Shown: positions 34,740-42,991 of the stretch, piece by piece
Position numbering within the stretch: the stretch's first letter is position 1
Layout: each line of letters opens with the position of its first letter
Assembly (NCBI GenBank): GCA_944390045.1
Contig: CALXOO010000002.1
Location: 23,826 to 87,825, forward strand
Reading direction: 5' to 3'
Source of the DNA: an uncultured Spirochaetales bacterium
Lineage (GTDB): Bacteria > Spirochaetota > Spirochaetia > Sphaerochaetales > Sphaerochaetaceae
DNA: 64,000 bases
The notes under the pieces: model-generated
What the model was told of the DNA's origin: nothing
The model's database searches: none
Seen by the model: only the letters and a program-made list of their open reading frames with translations
Made by a program: the position numbers and the translations under genes

Positions 34740-36550
34740 AGAGATTAGCCGCGTCCCTCCTTCTGATACTCCTTCCCCTGGCTCTCTTCGCCGCAGACTA
34801 TGACATAGTGCGTGCCGACTTCGAGGTGACAGTGACCGAGAACCGCCAGTATCTCATTCATGAGACTCTGGTGTATGACTTCCATACGCCGCTTCACGGC
34901 ATTGTCCGGGAGATACCGCTCAGCGGAGATCTCTCTATAGCGAACATACACGTCGGCGAGGATTTCTCTGTCTCCGGCAGCGGTTCCTTCGCTTCTGTGC
35001 GGATCGGATCTGAGGACGAGCTGGTCGAGGGCGTGCATGAATATGATATCAGCTATACTCTGGATCCGGGACGTGACCGCAATGCGGGATATGATGAGGT
35101 CCATCTTGATCTCTTTTCCACTTTTGATGAGACCATGGACAATATTTCGTTCTCTGTCGCCATGCCAAAGGACATCGATGCCGGAAAGGTCTGGGTCTCA
35201 TACGGTCCATATGGCAGTACCGAGCGCGCTGAGACACATATCAATGACGGCCGCATAGTCGTGGGAAAGATCGGCAGTATCGGTCCTGAAAGCGGAATTA
35301 CCGTGCGCATAGAGCTGTCCGACGGCTACTTTTACTGGAGCGACCATTCTGCCGCCGCCTTCGGTGCGGCAGTCGTGCTCACGCTCATTCTCCTTATCGT
35401 CTATGTCATTCTCTACAGGCGTCACGGGCGCGACGAGAATCCTGTCATCGTCCCGACATTCAGCGCCCCGGACGGACTGTCTCCTCTTGACATCGGCTAT
35501 CTTTTCGACAGCAGGGATGAGACGAAGGACTATGTCTCGATGATTTACTACTGGGCTGATGGCGGCTATCTGACGATAGAAGAGGGTGACGAGGGGCACT
35601 TCACCCTTCACAGGATAAAGGACCTGCCTGCCGGTGCGAGGGATTATGAGCGGAACCTGTTTGATGCGATCTTCAGACAGGGGGATGATGCCGATCTGGA
35701 CAGCCTGAACATATACAGCGACCTGGAACAGAACGTGAAGCCACTCCTGCTGCGCCGCTACAGCAGGGGGGAGTGCGATCTGTATGACGCAAAGTCGAGG
35801 AAGATCTCCTGTGTATGTGTCACTGCCCTGGTTGCCTATGCTGTCCTGATGAGCGTGGCCGTAGCGGTCAATGACCTGAGATTCGGGCTTTTCGCCTTCT
35901 TCGTGCTTGCGATGCAGTATGTGTTCTCCTCGATGATCCTCTGGTCGCTCAACCGGAAGCTGTCCAACAGGAGACAGTACATAACCGGTACCTTCTTCAT
36001 TATTGTCATAACCCTGGCCAGTCTGCTGCTGATCAATGGAATCTGCACGTCTGCGGGCATCAGCCGCGGCCTCGTGAGGATAATGTCCGTCGTCATTGTC
36101 TGCGGTCTGTCGGTGCTTGCGGCCCTGGCCTTCTCCATAAGCAGGAGAAGTGCCTATGCCCAGGAGATACTTGGCCGTATCCTCGGCTACCGGGATTTTC
36201 TTGAGAATGTTGAAGCTGACAAACTAAGGACGCTGGTCAGGGAGGATCCCCAGTATTTCTACCATAATCTGGCATACGCGATCGTCCTGGATCTCGGCGA
36301 TGACTGGGTCGGCAAGTTCGACGGCATATTCACACAGCCGGCCAGCTGGTATGCGGGACCTGCCGACATAGTCTCATTCCACATCTATTCATCAATGGCA
36401 CGCAGGATGAACCGCTGTTTCGTCAATACAGTGGCGGCGCCGCCCCAGAGTGCCGCCGGCAGCCGTTTCGGCTCCACGTCGGGCTCTCATTCCGGTTTCA
36501 GCGGTTTCAGCGGAAGCGGAGCCGGCGGAGGAGGGGCCAGGGGATGGTAG
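34736..36550 (+). CDS. DUF2207 membrane protein (YciQ-like)
   Basis: A 604-residue protein starting at TTG that overlaps the lemA stop by 4 bases. It has a signal peptide ending LALFAA, an extracytoplasmic beta-rich domain (residues 20-200; DYDIVRADFEVTVTENRQY), a membrane helix at about 205-230, a cytoplasmic segment with PPDIG-like sequence (DGLSPLDIGYLFD), further helices near 360-480 and a Gly/Ser-rich tail ending GSGAGGGGARGW, typical of the family. LemA-DUF2207 pairs are widespread; an envelope role is assumed but unproven. Confidence 0.88.
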   Translation: MKRLAASLLLILLPLALFAADYDIVRADFEVTVTENRQYLIHETLVYDFHTPLHGIVREIPLSGDLSIANIHVGEDFSVSGSGSFASVRIGSEDELVEGVHEYDISYTLDPGRDRNAGYDEVHLDLFSTFDETMDNISFSVAMPKDIDAGKVWVSYGPYGSTERAETHINDGRIVVGKIGSIGPESGITVRIELSDGYFYWSDHSAAAFGAAVVLTLILLIVYVILYRRHGRDENPVIVPTFSAPDGLSPLDIGYLFDSRDETKDYVSMIYYWADGGYLTIEEGDEGHFTLHRIKDLPAGARDYERNLFDAIFRQGDDADLDSLNIYSDLEQNVKPLLLRRYSRGECDLYDAKSRKISCVCVTALVAYAVLMSVAVAVNDLRFGLFAFFVLAMQYVFSSMILWSLNRKLSNRRQYITGTFFIIVITLASLLLINGICTSAGISRGLVRIMSVVIVCGLSVLAALAFSISRRSAYAQEILGRILGYRDFLENVEADKLRTLVREDPQYFYHNLAYAIVLDLGDDWVGKFDGIFTQPASWYAGPADIVSFHIYSSMARRMNRCFVNTVAAPPQSAAGSRFGSTSGSHSGFSGFSGSGAGGGGARGW

Positions 36551-37191
36551 CCAGTCAGGATCTCGCGGCGCTCGCGCTCTCATTCGCATTCATACTTGCC
36601 ATCGTTGCTGCCGCATTCCTCCTCTACAGATATGCTCATCTGGGAGCTGAGGTGGTGCGCAAGCTGATACATATCGGGGTGTCGAACTGGGTCTTTATCC
36701 TGGTCTTCTGCTTCAGTGATCCCAGAGTGGCCCTGGCCGGTCCTGCTGCCTTCATCATCATCAATGCCGTTTTTGTATACAGCGGTGCGGCGAGGTTCCT
36801 GGGCATGGGGAACAGGAAGCGTGACAATGGCCTTATATATTTTCCCCTTTCGCTGCTGATACTCACTCTGCTGAACATACGCGGCCTCATCGCTCCTTAT
36901 GATGTCATCGCGGGAACCCTGGTCATGGGCTATGGAGACGGGCTTGCGGCCCTGATCGGCAGCCTCTGGGGACGGCACCAGTATTCTGTCATGAATGCCC
37001 GCAAGAGCTGGGAAGGAACCCTTGTCATGTTCTTTGTCTCTCTGGCGGTAGTGCTGATCTTCACGCCATACAGCCTGACCACCGCTCTTGTCATGGCGCT
37101 GGTGGCTGCTTTCTTCGAGGCCGTGACGCCGCTCGGACTTGACAATATCACGGTGCCGCTGCTCACCGTACTGACTGGAGTGGTTCTCTGA
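36544..37191 (+). CDS. Isoprenoid-alcohol kinase-like membrane protein (dolichol/phytol kinase family, VTE5-like)
   Basis: A 215-residue protein with six or seven membrane helices. The family signature is present near the middle: MGYGDGLAALIGSLWGRHQY followed by ARKSWEGTLVMFFVSL, the CTP-binding pattern of dolichol kinase, phytol kinase VTE5 and related cytidylyltransferases. In plants and cyanobacteria VTE5 phosphorylates phytol. Its start overlaps the end of the DUF2207 gene, and its stop shares a base with the next gene, whose product resembles the enzyme for the second phosphorylation. The exact alcohol (phytol, farnesol or a polyprenol) cannot be read from sequence. Confidence 0.75.
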   Translation: MVASQDLAALALSFAFILAIVAAAFLLYRYAHLGAEVVRKLIHIGVSNWVFILVFCFSDPRVALAGPAAFIIINAVFVYSGAARFLGMGNRKRDNGLIYFPLSLLILTLLNIRGLIAPYDVIAGTLVMGYGDGLAALIGSLWGRHQYSVMNARKSWEGTLVMFFVSLAVVLIFTPYSLTTALVMALVAAFFEAVTPLGLDNITVPLLTVLTGVVL

Positions 37192-38015
37192 TGGCCTGGA
37201 TTGACAGCTGGTTCTTTTCTCTGGATTTCCCTCTCAGGCTCGCAGTTGCGGGGCTTGTCATCGTCCTGATCGCCATTCTCGCCTGGTGGAAGAGGCAGCT
37301 GAGCCCCTCCGGACTCATTGCGGCAATCATCATGGGCCTTGCAAGCACAATGATCGGCGGTTTCTCTTCCCTTTCCCTCTACCTTTTCTTCCTGCTTTCC
37401 GCCGCTGTCATCGGACGCCTCTCCGCAAGGATCTCCGGACTGGGAAAAATACACAAGAAAGGCGGCAGGAGGGACTGGCTGCAGGTCCTAGCAAACGGCG
37501 GACCCGCGCTTGCCGCGATGTTCCTGTACCATGCATCAGGGGATGCGGTGTTTCTGGTCGTGTTCGCCGCCAGTCTCGGTGAGGCCTGTGCTGACACATG
37601 GGCGAGTGAGATCGGCGTGCTGTCGGGAAAGCCTCCCGTCTCGATCCTGACATTCACTCCAGTTCCCCGCGGCCTGTCCGGCGGGGTCAGCCTGCTGGGC
37701 ACGTCCGCAAGTCTGCTGTGTGCGCTTCTCTATGCGCTCTTCTCCTTCTCTCTCTATGCCGCACCGCCGGCCCATTGCGCCATTGTCGCGCTCTCGGCCT
37801 TTGCCGGCATGCTGGCCGACTCCTTTCTCGGTGCGACAGTGCAGGCGCATTATTACAATGAAGAGGAGGATCTCATCACTGAACACAGCCGCGGCAGGGA
37901 CGGCAGGAAGCTGCGCCTCGTGCGTGGAATCAGGTTCCTGGACAACGATATGGTCAACCTGACCAGCAATGTCATTGCATTCCTGCTCTGTTTTTGTCTC
38001 TGTTGTCTGTTTTAA
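37191..38015 (+). CDS. DUF92 family membrane protein (phytyl-phosphate kinase VTE6-like)
   Basis: A 274-residue membrane protein with about seven helices. The DUF92 signatures are clear: [56 protein letters not shown] and [21 protein letters not shown]. The plant homologue VTE6 turns phytyl phosphate into phytyl diphosphate, and this gene directly follows a VTE5-like kinase, so the pair could convert an isoprenoid alcohol to its diphosphate in two steps. That the bacterial pair does so is inference. The start overlaps the previous stop codon. Confidence 0.75.
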   Translation: MAWIDSWFFSLDFPLRLAVAGLVIVLIAILAWWKRQLSPSGLIAAIIMGLASTMIGGFSSLSLYLFFLLSAAVIGRLSARISGLGKIHKKGGRRDWLQVLANGGPALAAMFLYHASGDAVFLVVFAASLGEACADTWASEIGVLSGKPPVSILTFTPVPRGLSGGVSLLGTSASLLCALLYALFSFSLYAAPPAHCAIVALSAFAGMLADSFLGATVQAHYYNEEEDLITEHSRGRDGRKLRLVRGIRFLDNDMVNLTSNVIAFLLCFCLCCLF

Positions 38016-38098
38016 GCCTTGCCGATCGTCCGCATAATCATTATTTTATCCCATGGTTGAAAACCAAAAGTGTCAATTATACAAGGAGAGAAATAGAT

Positions 38099-39727
38099 AT
38101 GGCTAAACAGCTTCAATTCAATGAGGAGGCCCGCAAGTCGCTTGTCAACGGAGTCGAGAAGATCTCCAAGGCTGTCATGACTACACTTGGACCCAAGGGA
38201 CGCCTGGTCCTGCTGGACAAGAAATATGGTGCACCGACAGTGACCAAGGACGGTGTCTCCGTAGCCAAGGAAATCGAGCTCGAGGATCCCTTTGAGAACA
38301 TGGGTGCCCAGCTTCTCAAGGAAGTTGCCTCAAAGACCAACGATGTCGCTGGAGACGGAACCACAACCGCCACAGTCCTGGCCTGGGCCATTACCAAGGA
38401 AGGAATGAAGAGTGTTGCCAGCGGTGTCAATCCGATGGGCATCAGAAGGGGTGTGGATGCCGCCGTCGCAGATGCTGTCGAGGAGATCAGGAAGCAGGCG
38501 AAGACAATCCAGGAGAAGGAAGAGATCGCACAGGTTGCTTCTATCAGCGCCAACAATGACAGATCCATCGGTGATGAGATCGCCAACGCGATGGACAAGG
38601 TCGGAAAGGACGGAGTCATCACGGTCGAGGAGTCCAAGACAATTGAGACCACAGTCGATTTCGTTGAGGGCATGCAGTTCGACCGCGGTTACCTTTCCGC
38701 ATATTTCTGCAACAACCGCGACACCATGACAAGTGTGATGGACAATCCCTACATCCTGATCTATGACAAGAAGATCAGCAACATGAAGGATCTCCTGCCC
38801 ATCCTGGAGAAAGTCCTCCAGACAGGCAAGGGTCTGCTGATCATCGCCGAGGATGTGGACGGCGAGGCTCTCACGACTCTCGTCCTCAACTCTGTCAGGG
38901 GAACCCTGAACGTGGTTGCCGTCAAGGCTCCGGGCTTCGGTGACAGGAGAAAGGCTATGCTTGAGGATATCGCAATCCTGACAGGCGGCCAGGTCATCAC
39001 CGAGGAGCTTGGAATGAAGCTCGAGAACGCAGATATCTCAATGCTCGGACGTGCCAAGAGCGTCAAGGTCGAGAAGGAGAACACGACAATCATCTCCGGA
39101 GCCGGCTCTCAGGAGGCCATCCGTGACAGGATCGCCCAGATCAAGGGACAGATCCTTGACTCCACAAGCGAGTATGACAAGGAGAAGCTCCAGGAGAGGC
39201 TCGCCAAGCTTGCAGGCGGTGTTGCCCTGATCAATGTCGGTGCCGCGACCGAGGTCGAGCTGAAGGAGAAGAAGCACCGTGTCGAGGACGCCCTCTCAGC
39301 CACCAGGGCCGCAATCGAGGAAGGTGTCATTCCCGGCGGCGGTGTCGCTCTGGTGCAGGCCGCTGTCGAGATGGAGAAGAAGGATCTCTCGAAGCTCGGT
39401 GAGGACGAGAAGATCGGCTACAACATTGTCAAGAGAGCCCTTGAGGAGCCTATCAGGCAGATCGCTGCCAATGCCGGACTTGACGGTGCTGTCATCGCTG
39501 ACCACTGCAAGAACGAGAAGAAGGGTGTGGGCTTCGACGCCAATGCCATGAAGTGGGTCAACATGGTTGATGCCGGAATCATCGATCCTGCGAAGGTCAC
39601 ACGCTCTGCACTGCAGAACGCTGCTTCCATCGCGGCCCTGATCCTGACAACAGAGTGTGCTGTCACTGACATTCCCGCACCGGAGCCCCCGGCTCCCGCA
39701 GCCGGAATGAACGGCGGCATGATGTAA
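38099..39727 (+). CDS. groEL: Chaperonin GroEL
   Basis: The 60-kDa chaperonin, 542 residues, with all expected features: [15 protein letters not shown], the ATP-binding [31 protein letters not shown] and a C-terminal tail ending GMNGGMM that lines the folding chamber. AAGGAG lies upstream of the ATG at 38099. No groES precedes it and none is in the window. I looked for a CIRCE element (TTAGCACTC with its inverted copy) in 38016-38098 and did not find it, so heat control by HrcA at this site is not supported. A strong terminator follows. Confidence 0.97.
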   Translation: MAKQLQFNEEARKSLVNGVEKISKAVMTTLGPKGRLVLLDKKYGAPTVTKDGVSVAKEIELEDPFENMGAQLLKEVASKTNDVAGDGTTTATVLAWAITKEGMKSVASGVNPMGIRRGVDAAVADAVEEIRKQAKTIQEKEEIAQVASISANNDRSIGDEIANAMDKVGKDGVITVEESKTIETTVDFVEGMQFDRGYLSAYFCNNRDTMTSVMDNPYILIYDKKISNMKDLLPILEKVLQTGKGLLIIAEDVDGEALTTLVLNSVRGTLNVVAVKAPGFGDRRKAMLEDIAILTGGQVITEELGMKLENADISMLGRAKSVKVEKENTTIISGAGSQEAIRDRIAQIKGQILDSTSEYDKEKLQERLAKLAGGVALINVGAATEVELKEKKHRVEDALSATRAAIEEGVIPGGGVALVQAAVEMEKKDLSKLGEDEKIGYNIVKRALEEPIRQIAANAGLDGAVIADHCKNEKKGVGFDANAMKWVNMVDAGIIDPAKVTRSALQNAASIAALILTTECAVTDIPAPEPPAPAAGMNGGMM

Positions 39728-39753
39728 TGAAAGACATCATCTCATGATGCAGG

Positions 39754-39793
39754 GCACCCCATAGGTGAGAATCTCACCCCGGGGTGCTTTTTT
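39754..39793 (+). terminator. Rho-independent terminator of groEL
   Basis: GCACCCC (39754-39760) pairs with GGGGTGC (39781-39787), with an inner GGTGAGA/TCTCACC stem, followed by T6. It ends 17 bases before the next start codon. Confidence 0.92.
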
Positions 39794-39794
39794 A

Positions 39795-39803
39795 TGTTAT
39801 CAT
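39795..39803 (+). promoter_or_regulatory. Extended -10 leaderless promoter of the transglutaminase-like gene
   Basis: TGTTATCAT (39795-39803) is an extended -10 element; six bases (CTCTCC) separate it from the ATG at 39810. The -35 region is occupied by the groEL terminator and is poor, as tolerated for extended -10 promoters. Confidence 0.55.
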
Positions 39804-39809
39804 CTCTCC

Positions 39810-41147
39810 ATGAATATGATTGAGGCACTGAGCTGTCCGCTTCCTGAGCGGCTTGAGAACGCACTCCGGGCAGGCTTTCTGGATGAGGCCGAAAGGATAA
39901 TTGATTCTGTAGTCTCAGGAGATGTTCCTGAGGCTCTCAGACAGCGGGTCCTGCTGGAGAGAATGATGATGCGGCGCCGCGCATCCCATTACACGTACAC
40001 TTTCGACCAGGCAGAAGAAGCGCTTGCCGCGGCTTTCCCGAAGTATGAGAAGGGCATGCTTTCCTCTTTCATGACGGAAGGCCTTGTTGACTGGGCCTTC
40101 ATCAACGGAAATGTCATGTTTGAGAGGGAGCTTCTTGACAATGCCGCAAAGCGCTGCGCTGTGCTGCGGGAAGCTGCCGTGACAGAAGATCCGGACCTGA
40201 AGAAAAGGGATGACTGTATTGCCCTTGCCGAGGAGAAGGGGCGGGTGACGGCTCATGTGCGGGCTGAGGTCGGTCTGACTGTCAGGGACAGGTCCCTTAT
40301 CGGGAAGAAGGCGCATGTCAATCTTCCTTTCCCGCGCAGGGTCGAGGGCCGGCAGGACAGCATAGTCCTGGAAAGCCATTCTCCGCATCTTCTCTCCGTT
40401 GATGATGAGACCTGCCTGATGCGCACCGCTGTCTTTGAGAAGACGCTGGAAGGCGATGATGACTTCTCTCTGACGTTCTCATACAGGATCACGGATCATA
40501 TCAGCACATTCCCTGAGGATGAGTTTGTCGCGGACGGAATGCAGGAGTATCTTTCAGAAGAGCTTCCTCATATCGCATTCACGCCATACCTCAGGAAGCT
40601 GGCAGAGGAAATCACGGCAGGTCAGGACAGTATGAGGGGAAAGGCTGAGGCGATTTATGACTGGATTACGAGTCATGTGCTCTATTCTTTCGTCCGTCCC
40701 TATGCGACATTCGACAACATAAGCCAGTGGGCAGGGGCCAATCTGAAAGGGGACTGCGGAGTGCAGGCGATGCTTTTCATCACGCTGTGCCGCATTTCAG
40801 GCATCCCCGCCGCCTGGGAATCGGGCTGGTATGTCACCGATGAGGGCGCCTGGCCTCATGACTGGGCCAGGATCAACATCAGCGGCAGGTGGTTTCCTGT
40901 TGACTGCTCTTTCGGAGGAGGAGCCTTCCGCCAGGGAAATGAGAAGCGCCGCCGTCATTACTTCGGCTCACTTGATGCGCTGCGCATGATCGCAAATGGT
41001 GCCTGCTGCAGGACACTCACCGGGAAGAGGGCACTGGCTGCGGATCCGACTGACAATCAGAGAGGTGAGGCTGAAGCAGGAGGGCAGTCCCTCACCGATG
41101 GCATTGAATACAGGATGAACGTCCTGTCATTCGAGCTTCAGGCTTGA
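39810..41147 (+). CDS. Transglutaminase-like cysteine protease-fold protein
   Basis: A 445-residue protein without signal peptide. Residues about 270-400 form a transglutaminase-like domain with all three catalytic residues: Cys in LKGDCGVQAML, His in GAWPHDWARI and Asp in RWFPVDCSFGGG. The N-terminal 150 residues are helical and the middle (about 150-260) is beta-rich, like domains that precede this fold in other bacteria. It may act as a cytoplasmic peptidase or deamidase; no target is evident. An upstream in-frame start at 39765 would lie inside the groEL terminator and is rejected. Confidence 0.8.
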   Translation: MNMIEALSCPLPERLENALRAGFLDEAERIIDSVVSGDVPEALRQRVLLERMMMRRRASHYTYTFDQAEEALAAAFPKYEKGMLSSFMTEGLVDWAFINGNVMFERELLDNAAKRCAVLREAAVTEDPDLKKRDDCIALAEEKGRVTAHVRAEVGLTVRDRSLIGKKAHVNLPFPRRVEGRQDSIVLESHSPHLLSVDDETCLMRTAVFEKTLEGDDDFSLTFSYRITDHISTFPEDEFVADGMQEYLSEELPHIAFTPYLRKLAEEITAGQDSMRGKAEAIYDWITSHVLYSFVRPYATFDNISQWAGANLKGDCGVQAMLFITLCRISGIPAAWESGWYVTDEGAWPHDWARINISGRWFPVDCSFGGGAFRQGNEKRRRHYFGSLDALRMIANGACCRTLTGKRALAADPTDNQRGEAEAGGQSLTDGIEYRMNVLSFELQA

Positions 41148-41209
41148 CGTTTGAGCATCAATAATGTTAATTTTCCCTTCGTTGTAACTTATATTTACGA
41201 GGTAAAGAT

Positions 41210-41626
41210 ATGAATGGTCAGGCCGGTTCAATGTGGACCACAGTCATAATGTTCGTTGCTATCATCGCTATCTTCTACTTCCTGATCATCCGCCCGCAGA
41301 AGAAGAGGGACAAGGAGACCAAGGCGATGCTGGATGCGATGAAGAAGGGTGACAAGATCATCACAATCGGGGGCATTCACGGAACCGTGGTCGCTGTCAA
41401 GGAGCAGACTGTCGTCATCAAGGTCGATGACAACACCCGCATCGAGTTCACCAAGTCCGCAGTCTCCACTGTCGTGAACAAGGACGGTGCGAAGTCCAAT
41501 CCCAATAAGAAGAAAGAGGACAAGGCAGAATCTGCAGCCCAGGTTGAGGACAAGAAGGGAGAGAAGACTGAGGACAATACTGTCGAGTTCAAGATTCCCG
41601 AGAAGAAAGAGGGCGAAGACAAGTAA
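41210..41626 (+). CDS. yajC: Preprotein translocase subunit YajC
   Basis: A 138-residue accessory protein of the Sec translocon. One membrane helix (TTVIMFVAIIAIFYFLIIRP) is followed by the family core QKKRDKETKAMLDAMKKGDKIITIGGIHGTV. The C-terminal 45 residues are a Lys/Glu-rich extension, longer than in E. coli YajC (110 residues). GAGGT precedes the ATG. secD and secF, its usual neighbours, are not here. Confidence 0.93.
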   Translation: MNGQAGSMWTTVIMFVAIIAIFYFLIIRPQKKRDKETKAMLDAMKKGDKIITIGGIHGTVVAVKEQTVVIKVDDNTRIEFTKSAVSTVVNKDGAKSNPNKKKEDKAESAAQVEDKKGEKTEDNTVEFKIPEKKEGEDK

Positions 41627-41646
41627 CCTGCTTCAAACCGCTGCTG

Positions 41647-41676
41647 AACCGCTTCCACTGGAGGCGGTTTTTTTTG
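41647..41676 (+). terminator. Rho-independent terminator of yajC
   Basis: AACCGC (41647-41652) pairs with GCGGTT (41664-41669) over an inner TCCA/TGGA stem, followed by a run of eight Ts. Confidence 0.9.
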
Positions 41677-41688
41677 CACAATTCCAGC

Positions 41689-42534
41689 ATGTTCAATATT
41701 CATCTCGCGAAGGTCTACGGCTTCTGCCGTGGCGTGCAGGCGGTGTCGCAGCTGGCCGATGAGCTGGTTGATGGAGAGCAGAGACCTGTCTACTCGATCG
41801 GAAAGCTCGTCCACAACGATCAGGTGGTGAAGTACTATGATGAGCGCGGACTGAAAGTCGTGACCAGCCCTGCCGGCAATGTGCCGGGCATCGCGCTTAT
41901 ACGTGCCCATGGAATCACCAGTGAGAAGAGAAAGGAGTTCGAGGATGCAGGCTTCACGCTGATAGACGGCACCTGCCGCATCGTGCTTGCGAATCATGCC
42001 AAGTGCGAGAAAAGCTGCAGACCCGTGCTCTTTTTCGGGATTAAGGGACACGCCGAGACACTCAGCACGGTGGACAGGCTGAAAGTCGATTACCTCATCA
42101 TTGAGAATGAGGAGGACCTGGATGCGGTGGATCCGTCGAGGAAATGGAATGTCGTGATACAGACGACCTTCTCGAGCCTGAAGGCAGAGCGCTTCAAGGC
42201 CGTCCTCGCTTCCCGCGGCGTTGACTTCCGCTGTCTCAATGCGATCTGCAGCGCATCCAGTCGCAGAAGAGAGGCCCTTCTCCTGCTGTGCGGATGCTGC
42301 GACACGGTCCTTGTCGTCGGGGACCGTCAGAGTGCGAACACGATGGAGCTGTACCGCATCGCATGTCAGCAGGACGTCCGGGCCTACTTTGTCTCCTGTG
42401 TCCAGGATATTACTGATGAGATGCTGCAGTGCCGGGATCTCGGCATCACTGCAGGAGCCAGCGTCTCTCCCCGGCAGGTGAGGGATTTTCTGGCCTTCCT
42501 CAAGCAGAGAGGGGGGACTGTAGTGCAGTCCTGA
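41689..42534 (+). CDS. ispH: 4-hydroxy-3-methylbut-2-enyl diphosphate reductase IspH (LytB)
   Basis: The last step of the MEP isoprenoid pathway: an iron-sulfur enzyme making IPP and DMAPP. At 281 residues it has the usual length. The three cluster cysteines are in GFCRGVQAV, IDGTCRIV and NAICSASSRR. Other motifs are LVHNDQV, IRAHGI, GIKGHAET and QTTFSS. The start at 41689 gives the typical N-terminus; it lies 6 bases after a weak -10 (CACAAT) and has no Shine-Dalgarno sequence, so it may be another leaderless gene, here with less support. It would supply the isoprenoids recycled by the kinase-like pair at 36.5-38.0 kb. Confidence 0.93.
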   Translation: MFNIHLAKVYGFCRGVQAVSQLADELVDGEQRPVYSIGKLVHNDQVVKYYDERGLKVVTSPAGNVPGIALIRAHGITSEKRKEFEDAGFTLIDGTCRIVLANHAKCEKSCRPVLFFGIKGHAETLSTVDRLKVDYLIIENEEDLDAVDPSRKWNVVIQTTFSSLKAERFKAVLASRGVDFRCLNAICSASSRRREALLLLCGCCDTVLVVGDRQSANTMELYRIACQQDVRAYFVSCVQDITDEMLQCRDLGITAGASVSPRQVRDFLAFLKQRGGTVVQS

Positions 42535-42544
42535 CTGTCTCTGC

Positions 42545-42621
42545 GGCCGTTTTATGTGCCGTAATGCTGACTTGAAACGCAGGAATGCGGCTTGATGTGA
42601 CGAAAGGAAAATAAAACGGCC
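42545..42621. repeat. 11-bp perfect inverted repeat upstream of the hydrogenase cluster
   Basis: GGCCGTTTTAT (42545-42555) and ATAAAACGGCC (42611-42621) are exact inverted copies flanking 55 bases that contain a partial GCCG/CGGC stem. It starts 10 bases after ispH. It could be a bidirectional terminator, a leader RNA structure for the hydrogenase operon, or a very small element with terminal repeats; no target-site duplication is evident. 42622-42741 also has GGTTAACC (42713-42720), a possible operator. Confidence 0.45.
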
Positions 42622-42741
42622 ACTATTCCCTTCATGAAGGTGCAATAATCAGCCAATGCGGAGATATCTGTTTGCAACAATGTATTTTATTGACGCACTT
42701 CCAGTTATCGGGTTAACCTATTTTTCAGAGGTAAATTGGAG

Positions 42742-42990
42742 ATGGCCAAGAAAATTACAGTGGAACTCTGCATGGGCTCGAGCTGTTTTGCCCGCGGCAA
42801 CAGCGAGATCCTGCAGGCGGTTGAGAACTATATTTCCGAGAAGGACCTGGCCGATCAGGTCGAGCTTGTCGGGCACCTCTGCCTCGGCAAGTGCAATCAG
42901 GGGCCAAACCTCCGCATAGACGGCACCGACTATTCAGCGATCAGCCCGGAGGAGGCCATAAGCTGCATCGCGAGGGCCCTGGAGGAATAG
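42742..42990 (+). CDS. Small [2Fe-2S] ferredoxin, NuoE/thioredoxin-like fold
   Basis: An 82-residue protein. Four cysteines are spaced as in thioredoxin-like [2Fe-2S] ferredoxins: LCMGSSCFARG near the N-terminus and LCLGKCNQGPNL in the second half. It probably ferries electrons to or from the hydrogenase-like protein that starts one base after its stop. AGAGGT lies 9 bases upstream of the ATG at 42742; a TTG six bases earlier is less likely. A homologous copy is at 45986-46246. Confidence 0.87.
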   Translation: MAKKITVELCMGSSCFARGNSEILQAVENYISEKDLADQVELVGHLCLGKCNQGPNLRIDGTDYSAISPEEAISCIARALEE

Positions 42991-42991
42991 C

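Noticed and set aside
38016..38098. CIRCE heat-shock operator upstream of groEL
   Set aside because: No TTAGCACTC/GAGTGCTAA pair is present.
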